A model generated the notes under the pieces. That model did no database searches. It was not told where the DNA came from and worked only from the letters and a program-made list of their open reading frames with translations. This document shows, one piece after another, positions 52,701 through 59,182 of a stretch of DNA of 64,000 nt (position 1 is its first letter; each line of letters opens with the position of its first letter). The position numbers and the translations under genes are program-made. The stretch is from positions 1-64,000 of the forward strand of contig DATGJP010000075.1 of assembly GCA_035295125.1 (NCBI GenBank), in the 5' to 3' direction. The DNA comes from JAICMB01 sp035295125 (GTDB taxonomy: Bacteria; Acidobacteriota; Terriglobia; Bryobacterales; Bryobacteraceae).

Positions 52701-53587
52701 GCGACCACGTTGTTGCCGGAAGTGGCCGTGCCGTCGGTCCAGCCAAACGGCGATGCGGTCGGGTCACCGGTGAAATCCTTCATCACTCGCGGCACCACTG
52801 GCGGCGGGGCGGTGAGTTGGATTCCGGGCGTCGGGTTGGGCTGCGGACTATCCTGGTCGAACACCATGCCGTGCGGTGCTGGCGATGGGTATGTGGTGGT
52901 TGCCGCCTGCTGGAAAAATGTCAGCGCGTGTTGGTGCAGGATGGTTTGGGATTGGTCGTCCACGGTGACCGCGTAGCGATGCACCTGGTCGGTGTCGGCT
53001 ACAAAGAAACTCCATGCCGGACGAAGAGTGCCGCGGTGGGCATACCAGGTGGGTTCGCCTTCCACATCGCGGGCCAACGGTCCGTGCGCGAAGCGGATGA
53101 GTTGCGGGCGTCGCGGCGGCTGGGAGCTCTCGACGGCGGCGAAGGCGCCTTTCAAAGAGGGATTCACGGCGGCTACCGCGGATTGTGCCGCGCGGGCGGC
53201 GCGATCACGAGTGGGAAGCGTCTGAGAATGCGGCGCCGGATATAGATTTCCACCGGCATTCAGCACGCGGCCATTTCGGTCGAGATTCACTACCCACTCG
53301 GCGTTTTGCACACCTACGCCGGCGAATCGTTGGCGGAATATCAGGTGAGTTACCCCGTTATGCGCGGTGCCGTATTGCTTCGCCAGATAGACGCTGGCGA
53401 GGTCCTCGGGCGAGAGCGACAACTCCTGTGCCACGCTGCGCAGGTGCTGACGGGCGGCCTGTTCAGGATAGGCCGTAGTGGGGGTTGTTAACGGCAGCGC
53501 GGTGCCGAGGAAATGATGTGGGGCGTCATACTGCTGCCCAAGCAGGGAGAAAGCTGAGAATAATACGACAGCGCCGAGGTGCTTCAT
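49766..53587 (-). CDS. secreted fungalysin-type metalloprotease (M36) with Ig-like repeats
   Basis: A 1273-residue exported protease. Signal peptide, then an FTP/PepSY propeptide (about 30-180) with the HLIFRQRFAGVGVQNAEWVV block. The catalytic domain has MVMVHEYTHGVSSRLA (zinc-binding HEYTH near 440) and the downstream glutamate in SMGEAWSDFYGIEY (near 463). A beta-sandwich region follows. The last 330 residues hold three Ig-like modules, each with a P-x-x-G-x-x-x-x-G-x-x-x-x-x-G pattern (for example ESPTDGATIKGPLMVSGYAY). It would degrade external protein such as collagen or biofilm matrix. The ATG at 53587 is used; TATGAT lies 14 bp upstream. Confidence 0.92.
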   Translation of the reverse strand: MKHLGAVVLFSAFSLLGQQYDAPHHFLGTALPLTTPTTAYPEQAARQHLRSVAQELSLSPEDLASVYLAKQYGTAHNGVTHLIFRQRFAGVGVQNAEWVVNLDRNGRVLNAGGNLYPAPHSQTLPTRDRAARAAQSAVAAVNPSLKGAFAAVESSQPPRRPQLIRFAHGPLARDVEGEPTWYAHRGTLRPAWSFFVADTDQVHRYAVTVDDQSQTILHQHALTFFQQAATTTYPSPAPHGMVFDQDSPQPNPTPGIQLTAPPPVVPRVMKDFTGDPTASPFGWTDGTATSGNNVVAGENLAGTSFIMPVPVAGVNGEFNFPLQIGPGFFPLNFPQAAVTNLFYWMNLAHDLHYQYGFDEPSGNFQLNNIGRGGVDGDPVFAYAHFGAVAAGSGEFENSFFSLEGNDDDGVQAEISMFISGGSGALNDVFTDGSYDSMVMVHEYTHGVSSRLARQVYTTFQGASMGEAWSDFYGIEYTTPDGAPPDGIYPSAQYFNQSWGTGIRTRPYSTDMNVDPLTYANLGHVRSFPEVHADGEIWVAALWDVRANLIAQFGEAEGRKRVRQLVMDGMKLAVPAASMIDMRDAILLADRVDYNGASQQQLWAGFAKRGMGALAFSDGANTVHVMSSFDMPSNTGQLKFYDDPIVLGEPLRVVLEDLNYSQPTVRIQLTSSSGDAENLILHQRGSVYEGQIATVQTAATPSNARLELLSQDQITAQYMDWDIGDGTSNQVQATIHTMMPYALFASVNSFSFENERRVTVPQGSYAIQQLPFAFPFYDKTYSSVYVFSNGLIAFELPATPGACADSVNLRNYHAVAPLWTASSATTVTGSAQSGEGVYISIGTNSITFRWAGQYTALAQSPSPTNFAATLFADGRVQFNYGGGNQTTEQAASFSECGPSVVGLGNGHDVYAFSIGFSSLTNAPTLRFDPPFQNVSVPDATIAAPQDGDHVQDILMVNGTTSDSAEPVISLDIFVDGRSAAHLAPGSTNTRWSTVLNLSGLGIVSGTHTLAVKVTNSRGGTNIVPATPVSFTVDPGAAFAPVVTIESPTDGATIKGPLMVSGYAYDTALTIQGVDTLIDGFTYGPTTYGAPRSDICNALSPAPINCPAIGFSATILTVESAPPIPDGPHTLQVRVRDQTGRLTLYPATPLNVTVQNGQAAPVIGVLESPANNATLSGTVTLSGYMYSAGQRIIAGVVIVDGSTIGTVTLGVPRPDVCPSLPAADACPNIGFTFNLDTTRFQNGPHTIGIEGVNTRGDYAIFPNLTATGMNIFVKN

Positions 53588-53686
53588 AAGGCACAAAGCG
53601 TATCATATTCTTAGGCGTCAGGTGGGGGGCGAGGTCCCGAATTTTCGCGGAAAATTATTGGTAAAGCGGTGGAATACCCATCGATT

Positions 53687-53900
53687 AACGGCAGACGAAA
53701 CCGCCTGCCCTTCCTCGGTGAGGTCTGAAGGCCGGCTGAAGCCCAACGCTACTTAGTTTTCTCTAAACCTGGGAGTTCGGGTTGCCTGCGGTGCGGAGGC
53801 GGGTTAACAACCCGCCGCAGGCTAACAGCCTGCATTACTGGCTCCGCAACACAGCATTCTTTCGCGGTGAAGTCCAAAGGCAGGCTAAATGCCTGCTGCA
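53687..53900. repeat. repeat cluster, families A, C and B
   Basis: In order: a variant family A hairpin (GGCAG 53690-53694, CTGCC 53705-53709), a family C double hairpin (GGCGGGTT-AAC-AACCCGCC 53798-53816 and GCAGGCT-AAC-AGCCTGC 53818-53834) and a family B hairpin (GCAGGC 53880-53885, loop TAAAT, GCCTGC 53891-53896). The 340 bp between the M36 gene and the GAF-ANTAR gene hold no gene. Confidence 0.75.
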
Positions 53901-53929
53901 CCCTTCCACATCGGTCCAAGACCCTTCAA

Positions 53930-54679
53930 CTAGACGGCTTGGCCCTTGCGGCTCAGATCTTCGGCCAGGATGATGGCTTCGGCGAGGTCCTTCATCGGGC
54001 GGCGGAGACGGCGGCTCTCGTTGCGCAGGCGGAGATACGCTTCTTCTTCCGTCAGGTTGTGGCGATGCTGCAGGATGCCTTTGGCGCGCTCGACGACTTT
54101 GCGAATTTCGAGCTGGCGCTTGGCTTCGCGGGCTTCTTCGAGCAGGCGCGCGTTCTGATCGGCCAGCAATGACCGCGAAACGGCGACACCCATCTGTTCG
54201 CCAACGAAGGTCAGCAAGGCAATCTCGTCGGGTGTGTGGCCGTGTTCTTCGCGATGGTGCACGTTAATGACGCCGACGACATCGCCACCGGTAACGAGCG
54301 GCACCGAGAGGAAAGCTTCGTAAGTATCTTCGATCAGGGCCTGGAAGTATTTGAAGCGCTCGTCGGAAGCGGCATTTGATGCGAGCGCGACCACGGATTT
54401 GTGTTCAGCGACCCAGCCGGTTACACCTTCACCCATCTTCATGCGCAACGTTCCGAGGTCCTCGGCGTGTGGCACCTGGGAAGCGCGTAGTACGATTTCA
54501 CCCGTTTCATGCTCGATGAGGTAAACGAGGCAAGCGTCACAGGCAGTCACCTGCGAGGTGAGCCCAACAATCAGACCGAGCATTTCATCGAGCGATAGTT
54601 CGGAACTGACGATATTGCTGATTCGATGTAATAGAGCAATCTGAGAACTCGCGGGGTCCGCCAAAAACGTCGATGACAT
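53930..54679 (-). CDS. GAF-ANTAR regulatory protein
   Basis: A 249-residue cytoplasmic regulator. A GAF domain (about 25-175; ACDACLVYLIEHETGEIVLR and GEGVTGWVAEHKSVVALASN) leads through a coiled coil to a C-terminal ANTAR domain (about 190-240; KVVERAKGILQHRHNLTEEE and AYLRLRNESRRLRRPMKDLA). ANTAR domains bind paired hairpins in mRNA and prevent termination. No ANTAR-type target hairpin pair could be assigned confidently. The gene is alone; its targets may be elsewhere. Confidence 0.88.
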   Translation of the reverse strand: MSSTFLADPASSQIALLHRISNIVSSELSLDEMLGLIVGLTSQVTACDACLVYLIEHETGEIVLRASQVPHAEDLGTLRMKMGEGVTGWVAEHKSVVALASNAASDERFKYFQALIEDTYEAFLSVPLVTGGDVVGVINVHHREEHGHTPDEIALLTFVGEQMGVAVSRSLLADQNARLLEEAREAKRQLEIRKVVERAKGILQHRHNLTEEEAYLRLRNESRRLRRPMKDLAEAIILAEDLSRKGQAV

Positions 54680-54762
54680 AGTATTCAGCGTAGGGCGGCA
54701 TGCGGGCGGCGTCCAATCGAAATTATTGATTGAGGCTATAGGGCGACGTCATTACCGGGAAT

Positions 54763-54790
54763 GCGCAGGCGAAACCGCCTGCGCCACCTT
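54763..54790. repeat. family A palindrome (perfect copy)
   Basis: GCGCAGGC (54763-54770), loop GAAACC, GCCTGCGC (54777-54784) and the tail CACCTT. This is the cleanest copy of family A. It lies 9 bp from the stop codon of the peroxiredoxin gene. Confidence 0.85.
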
Positions 54791-54798
54791 TCTAAATA

Positions 54799-55341
54799 CT
54801 ACTCGGTCTTGTGCTTAAGACGATTACATGCAGTTTCCGCGCCCATCGGATCGAGAGCTGTGTTGCCCTCTTCGATACTCGCGATTTTGCCGTCGGTGTC
54901 GACTACAAACGTCGCGCGGTTCGCAATTCCGAGGTTCGGGATCAGGATGCCATAAGCTTCTGAAACCTTGCGGGAGTGGTCACTAAGCATAGGGAATTCG
55001 GCTTTGAGTTCAGTTTCCTTCCAGTGTTTTAACGTTGGATTGAAGTCGGTACTGATGGCTAGAACCTGAACATCCATGCCGTTGAATTTAGCGATACCAG
55101 ACTGGTACGCGAGCATTTCCTTCGTTCAACCACCGGTGAACGCGGCGGGGAAGAAGGCCAGTACGACGGGCTTCTTGCCGCGGAAATCGGACAGCTTGAC
55201 GGGTTTGTTATTGGTGTCTGTGAGTGTAAAGTCAGGCGCTTCGTCGCCAACCTTGAGGGTCGTCTTCGGAGGCGTAATATTTTGGGCGGACAGCATGGCC
55301 GCTAAGGCGGCGGATGCGAACAGAGTAAATGCTCTTTTCAT
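54799..55341 (-). CDS. secreted selenocysteine-containing peroxiredoxin (AhpC/TSA type)
   Basis: Read through one in-frame TGA (55126-55128) this is a complete 180-residue peroxiredoxin with a signal peptide (MKRAFTLFASAALAAMLSAQ). The AhpC/TSA start GDEAPDFTLTDTNNKPVKLS leads to FFPAAFTGG-U-TKEM, where U (residue 72) takes the place of the peroxidatic cysteine. The downstream half continues in frame (VLAISTDFNPTLKHWKETEL; SEAYGILIPNLGIANRATFV). A Cys near the end (ETACNRL) could serve as resolving residue. The ATG at 55341 has GGAGGGAG upstream. A SECIS-like hairpin follows the TGA. It should reduce peroxides in the periplasm. The alternative, a nonsense mutation, is less likely because the stop falls exactly on the catalytic codon. 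Confidence 0.88.
55092..55110 (-). promoter_or_regulatory. SECIS-like hairpin after the UGA codon
   Basis: In the mRNA, UACCA (55107-55103), loop GUC, UGGUA (55099-55095) form a stem extended by GCG/CGC with one unpaired U on the 3' side. The loop G lies 24 nt after the UGA, within the 16-37 nt window known for bacterial SECIS elements, and the loop has the expected G-U. Sequence around the loop (CAGUCUG) resembles CAGGUCUG of E. coli fdhF. Confidence 0.7.
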
Positions 55342-55580
55342 GGCTCCCTCCAACGCGTGGTGCTTAACGGAACGAGCGTAGCATCACGGCTAGCGAGGTC
55401 GCAAGCAAAGAGGACTGAAGACGAATTTAGCGGTATGCTGAACGGATGGAGAGGGCCGGCCAAAAAAGAGCGCCGCAGAAGGGGGCCGCCTGTATACTCT
55501 AGTTATGGGCGTAACACGGTGCAAGGGAGTCCTCGCGCCGGCTCTAATATTCATACGTACTGGTACGAAGGAGAACTTCC

Positions 55581-56135
55581 GTGTGGAATAAACGAAAAGA
55601 AGAAGAGTACCCTGCAAGGCCCGCGCAGTCCCCGAGTACAGCCGCGCCCGCGAGCAAGGAGAGCACACCAACTATGTCCGCACCCACACCCAGCTTTCAT
55701 ACTCCCGAATCGTCGCGCGGATCGGCGATGATCGGCAAGTCGGTAATGATTAAAGGGCAGATCTTCAGCCGCGAGGATCTTACCATCGACGGTGAAGTAG
55801 ACGGGTCGGTCGACGTGCACGAGCACCGGCTCACCGTGGGACCGAACGGAAAAGTTCAGGCCGGCGTCAAGGCCCGTGAGATTGTCGTGCTCGGCACGAT
55901 CAACGGGAACGTGGAGGCGGCGGACAAGATTGACATACGCAAAGACGCGCGGTTAGTTGGCGATATAAAGACGTCGCGCATCGTGATCGAGGACGGGGCA
56001 TATTTTAAGGGGAGCATCGATATCACGAAGAATCCAGAACCTCGAGTGGAAGCTCCGAAACCGGCAGCCGCTGCCGCGACTCCCGCGCCTCAGCCGGCAG
56101 TAGCGAAACCGACGGTACAGAACGCGGCAAAATGA
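55581..56135 (+). CDS. bactofilin
   Basis: A 184-residue cytoskeletal polymer subunit. A disordered Pro/Ser/Ala tail (1-45) precedes the right-handed beta-helix core (about 50-150) built from short repeats: GKSVMIKGQIFSREDLTIDG, EVDGSVDVHEHRLTVGPNGK, ARLVGDIKTSRIVIEDGAYF. An Ala/Pro-rich tail ends it. Bactofilins form filaments involved in cell shape, stalk or chromosome positioning. The GTG at 55581 is the start (AAGGAG 7 nt upstream). A methyltransferase gene follows after a repeat. Confidence 0.93.
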   Translation: MWNKRKEEEYPARPAQSPSTAAPASKESTPTMSAPTPSFHTPESSRGSAMIGKSVMIKGQIFSREDLTIDGEVDGSVDVHEHRLTVGPNGKVQAGVKAREIVVLGTINGNVEAADKIDIRKDARLVGDIKTSRIVIEDGAYFKGSIDITKNPEPRVEAPKPAAAAATPAPQPAVAKPTVQNAAK

Positions 56136-56145
56136 TCAGGCAGAC

Positions 56146-56172
56146 GCAGGCGAAAACGCCTGCGCCACTTGT
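56146..56172. repeat. family A palindrome
   Basis: GCAGGC (56146-56151), loop GAAAAC, GCCTGC (56158-56163), then GCCACTTG. It lies 10 bp after the bactofilin stop codon, between two genes on the same strand. Confidence 0.75.
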
Positions 56173-56199
56173 GGCGTGCGAGGAAGTTGAGGTGGAACA

Positions 56200-56847
56200 G
56201 TGCTGAGTCGCTGGAAAACCGAATCGCGGCCGGCAGCGCCCGCGGCGGGGCGGCATGCCGCCGCGGTTACGCGAAACAGTAACGGCCTGGAGCAGTTCTT
56301 CGCGTCGCTGCAGGATCGCGATGGTCTTTCGATTCTCGACTTCTCGGGCGCCAGCCAGGCGAATATCAGCTTCATCACGAATCTCGGGCACCGCATCTAT
56401 TCGGAAGATGTGGTCGGCACGATTGAAGAGGTTTTCGGCAAGAACGGCGCCACTTTAGAAAGCCAATCGGATGCGGCGCGCGTGGACGCTTTCCTGGCGC
56501 AGACTCTCGATTTTCAGGACGGGGCATTCGACGGAGCGCTCGTTTGGGACACGCTGCAGTTCCTCTCGCCGCAGCTTGTCGAAGCCGTTGTCGACCGACT
56601 GTCTCGCATTCTGCGCCCCAACGCGGTGCTGCTGGCGTTTTTCAACGCCAACGAGAAGGTGCATGCGGTGCCGGTCTATTCGTATCGCATCACCGATTCC
56701 AAAACCTTGTCATTGACGACTCGGGGCGAGCGAGCTACGGGGCAGTTCTTCAATAACCGAACCATCGAGAAGCTGTTCCAGCGATTTCATTCCGTGAAGT
56801 TCTTCCTCACCCGAGATAACTTGCGGGAAGTTATCGTGCGGCGGTAA
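56200..56847 (+). CDS. class I SAM-dependent methyltransferase-like protein
   Basis: A 215-residue protein with a Rossmann-like outline: LSILDFSGASQANISFITNL (motif I region, about 43-62), the acidic strand after IYSEDVV, and DGALVWDTLQFLSPQLVEAV with VDRLSRILRPNAVLLAFFNA (motifs IV-V). The canonical G-x-G of motif I is replaced by G-A-S, so activity is plausible but not certain. The GTG start has GAGG upstream. It follows the bactofilin gene by 64 bp and may be co-transcribed with it. The substrate is unknown. Confidence 0.65.
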   Translation: MLSRWKTESRPAAPAAGRHAAAVTRNSNGLEQFFASLQDRDGLSILDFSGASQANISFITNLGHRIYSEDVVGTIEEVFGKNGATLESQSDAARVDAFLAQTLDFQDGAFDGALVWDTLQFLSPQLVEAVVDRLSRILRPNAVLLAFFNANEKVHAVPVYSYRITDSKTLSLTTRGERATGQFFNNRTIEKLFQRFHSVKFFLTRDNLREVIVRR

Positions 56848-56887
56848 AGGTTTTCGGGGGCTGAAGGCCTCCAGAAGAGACTCATGT

Positions 56888-57106
56888 TTGGTAACCCGCA
56901 GAAGACTTCCGTTTTTCGCGTTGTTCGAGCCGCTCACACGGGCTGACGCGACGGCGATCATCGCAAATGCGCGCAGGATCCTTACGCCGAATGGAATCGA
57001 GCGGCTGGAGAAGGTTCGGATCGGCGGCGCCGACCGAGGGACTCCCGAGCTGCTGATGATCCGCGGAGGCCCCGAAAACCTAGTGCTGTTGGTAGCCGCT
57101 GACTAA
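56888..57106 (+). pseudogene. probable N-terminal fragment of an alpha/beta hydrolase
   Basis: A 72-residue frame containing ADATAIIANARRILTPNGIE and RLEKVRIGGADRGTPELLMI followed by RGGPENLVLL. This matches, from memory, the N-terminus of proline-iminopeptidase-like hydrolases, in which PNGIERLEKVRIGG is followed after about 20 residues by NPVLL-x-x-HGGPG. The strand-loop is damaged (H replaced by R, GPG lost) and the protein ends before the nucleophile. The reading start is not supported by a ribosome binding site. Confidence 0.35.
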
Positions 57107-57112
57107 GCCTGC

Positions 57113-57529
57113 TCACGTTTGCACGAGCGGCATTACCGCTTCCGGCGTGAGGCAATGTACCGGGGATCCCCGAAAGCCTTTTGGATCTCGGGTCACTATA
57201 AAATCGCAGCGGGCGAGCCGTGCGGCGGCCGCCGTCACTGAATCCTCGAAATCGGCAAAAGGTAACTCAAGCGCCTCGTGAATGACGGCGCTATCCACAG
57301 CGGCCACGCCGAATACCTTCAAGATCGCAGAGATGGTCGACTTGGCTTTGGCCGCGCTCATTTCTTTTCGAATCAGGTAGTGGATAGTCGTCATGCAATG
57401 CGCGGCAAGTAGACCTTCGGCAATGCCCGTTTCCACCGCGGCCCATGCTGCGGCGCTTGCCTCTGCGTGAGGTGCTCGATCCAGCAGGACGTCGAGGACG
57501 ACGTTCACATCGAAGAGGATTCGCTTCAT
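57113..57529 (-). CDS. vapC: PIN-domain toxin, VapC-like
   Basis: A 138-residue PIN-fold ribonuclease. Acidic residues expected at the metal site are present: D7 in LFDVNVVLDVLL, a central glutamate, and the pair in LPFADFEDSVTAAAARLARC (about 88-108), followed by DFIVTRDPKGF. VapC toxins cleave tRNA or rRNA. The ATG overlaps the antitoxin stop by 4 nt. The two form a standard toxin-antitoxin pair. Confidence 0.88.
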   Translation of the reverse strand: MKRILFDVNVVLDVLLDRAPHAEASAAAWAAVETGIAEGLLAAHCMTTIHYLIRKEMSAAKAKSTISAILKVFGVAAVDSAVIHEALELPFADFEDSVTAAAARLARCDFIVTRDPKGFRGSPVHCLTPEAVMPLVQT

Positions 57530-57756
57530 CGATACTTGGTCGCCAAATGTTTCTTGTAGTCGTTGAGATCCGCCTTCTTTAGAGAGCCACGCAAGGAACG
57601 CAAGATTGGAGTGTCACCGGTACCAGCAGGAGCGTCATTGGCAACTGAAGCCAGGTAGGTCTCCACCATTCCCGAGATGGAAAGACCATGTTGCCGGGCA
57701 TAGCGCTTCGCCGAGGAAACTACTTGATCATTCACACTCAACGTAAGCTTCGCCAC
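57526..57756 (-). CDS. vapB: ribbon-helix-helix-type antitoxin, VapB-like
   Basis: A 76-residue antitoxin. The start AKLTLSVNDQVVSSAKRYAR and QHGLSISGMVETYL form the strand-helix-helix of RHH (DUF6364-like) proteins. The C-terminal RSLRGSLKKADLNDYKKHLA is a toxin-binding tail. The start is GTG at 57756, which lies in an 11-bp inverted repeat and has TATGAT 6 bp upstream with no ribosome binding site. This points to a leaderless, autoregulated transcript. Confidence 0.85.
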   Translation of the reverse strand: MAKLTLSVNDQVVSSAKRYARQHGLSISGMVETYLASVANDAPAGTGDTPILRSLRGSLKKADLNDYKKHLATKYR

Positions 57757-57788
57757 GTACGTATCATAACGCGCGCCTGATACGTACG
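57756..57788 (-). promoter_or_regulatory. vapBC operator/promoter
   Basis: A perfect inverted repeat, CGTACGTATCA (57756-57766) and TGATACGTACG (57778-57788) with an 11-bp spacer, covers the vapB start codon. The -10 box TATGAT (57763-57768 on the minus strand) lies inside it. RHH antitoxins bind such palindromes, so autorepression is expected. Confidence 0.75.
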
Positions 57789-57955
57789 GGATTGAGTTAT
57801 TAAGATTTGTTTCGCGGGCAAGCGGCCAAGGTGGCCGTTATGCACCACCATGTTTTTGCTTTGACGGTCGCCCTAAGGCTTTGGATGCAACAATTACTGG
57901 GCAAATAGCGTCTTTGGCCTGAGGATTGCCAAACGAGAACGTGACTGGAGGACAC

Positions 57956-59074
57956 ATGCTATCTCAAATCAAACATCTGACCCGGAACCGGTGGTTGCTT
58001 TCGGCGATCGCCTTCCTACTGTTGCCTGCCGTCTCGTTCGCGGGCATCGCCGTATCGATTACTATTGCGCCGCCGGTAATGCCGGTGTACGTTCAACCGC
58101 TCTGCCCTGGAGATGGCTACATCTGGACTCCCGGATATTGGGCTTGGGGACCGACGGGTTATTACTGGGTTCCAGGCGTGTGGGTGCAACCTCCACAATT
58201 TGGTCTGCTGTGGACTCCGGGCTACTGGGGATTCGGCGGCGGAATTTATGCCTGGCACGCCGGTTACTGGGGGCCTCACGTGGGCTTCTACGGCGGCGTT
58301 AACTACGGATTCGGATACCCGGGTGTCGGCTTCGTGGGTGGATTCTGGGCCGGTAATGTGTTCCGCTACAACACCGCGGTCATGAACGTGAATACGACTG
58401 TGGTGCGCAATGTCTATGTCGATCGCACGGTGATTCACAACACGACGTACGTCAACCGCAGCAGCTTCAACGGACCGGGCGGCGTAACCGCGCAGGCCAG
58501 TCCTCGCGAGTTGATGGCATCGCGCGAACAGCACTTCCAGGCGACTTCGATGCAGATGTCGCACCAGAACTTCGCCGCAAGCGATCGCAACCAACTGGCT
58601 TCCGTGAATCACGGGAACCCGTCGGTCGCCGCGATGGATTCGGTCAATGGCCGGCGCTTTAATCAACAGGGGCGTATCGCGAACGGCGTGCAGTCCGGAA
58701 GGCTCACCGCCGGTGAGACGCGCAATCTCGAGGGCCGCGAAGCAAACCTGAATCATGAGATCCACAACGACCGCCAAGCCAACGGCGGCAGGCTGACGCC
58801 GCAGGAGCACCAGCAGGTCAACCAGCAACAGAACAATCTGAGCCGCTCAATATACAACGACAAGCACAATGGCTCGAATGCGACCTACGGCAATAACCGG
58901 GTGGGGGAACGCCGCGAGAACCAGCAGGATCGGATTTCGCAGGGGATTCGGAGCGGGCAGATGTCGGCGGGACAAGCGGCGCGCACCGAGTCTCGCGAGC
59001 AGAACATCAATCGGCAGGTTTCCGCCGACCGGCATGCCAATGGCGGAGCGTTAAACCAGCAACAACGGCATTAG
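57956..59074 (+). CDS. secreted YXWGXW-repeat protein
   Basis: A 372-residue exported protein (signal RWLLSAIAFLLLPAVSFAGI). Residues about 50-125 hold four W-x-P-G-Y-W modules (IWTPGYWAWG, YYWVPGVWVQ, LLWTPGYWGF, AWHAGYWGPH) of the YXWGXW type, followed by a Gly/Tyr/Phe-rich stretch. The C-terminal 200 residues are Asn/Gln/Arg-rich with two long imperfect repeats (RIANGVQSGRLTAGETRNLE and RISQGIRSGQMSAGQAARTE, each followed by N-x-x-V/I-x-x-DRxANGG). The start at 57956 has GGAGG upstream. Its role is unknown, perhaps an outer-surface or matrix protein. Confidence 0.82.
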   Translation: MLSQIKHLTRNRWLLSAIAFLLLPAVSFAGIAVSITIAPPVMPVYVQPLCPGDGYIWTPGYWAWGPTGYYWVPGVWVQPPQFGLLWTPGYWGFGGGIYAWHAGYWGPHVGFYGGVNYGFGYPGVGFVGGFWAGNVFRYNTAVMNVNTTVVRNVYVDRTVIHNTTYVNRSSFNGPGGVTAQASPRELMASREQHFQATSMQMSHQNFAASDRNQLASVNHGNPSVAAMDSVNGRRFNQQGRIANGVQSGRLTAGETRNLEGREANLNHEIHNDRQANGGRLTPQEHQQVNQQQNNLSRSIYNDKHNGSNATYGNNRVGERRENQQDRISQGIRSGQMSAGQAARTESREQNINRQVSADRHANGGALNQQQRH

Positions 59075-59142
59075 GTGAATCGCGAGCAGAATGGCGCCAG
59101 CCGCGAAATACGCCGCGACAATCATCGCTAACCCAGGCGGGA

Positions 59143-59170
59143 GCGCAGGCGAAACCGCCTGCGCCACTTT
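59143..59170. repeat. family A palindrome
   Basis: GCGCAGGC (59143-59150), loop GAAACC, GCCTGCGC (59157-59164), then CACTTT. It lies between the convergent YXWGXW and LysR genes. Confidence 0.85.
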
Positions 59171-59182
59171 CTGACAGCTGCC

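Noticed and set aside
54799..55353. Peroxiredoxin as two separate genes or a plain pseudogene
   Set aside because: The halves share one frame, the second half has no start signals of its own, and the TGA replaces the catalytic codon.
2608..59170. CRISPR array made of the recurring palindromes
   Set aside because: Copies are scattered singly between genes, not regularly spaced, and no cas gene is present.
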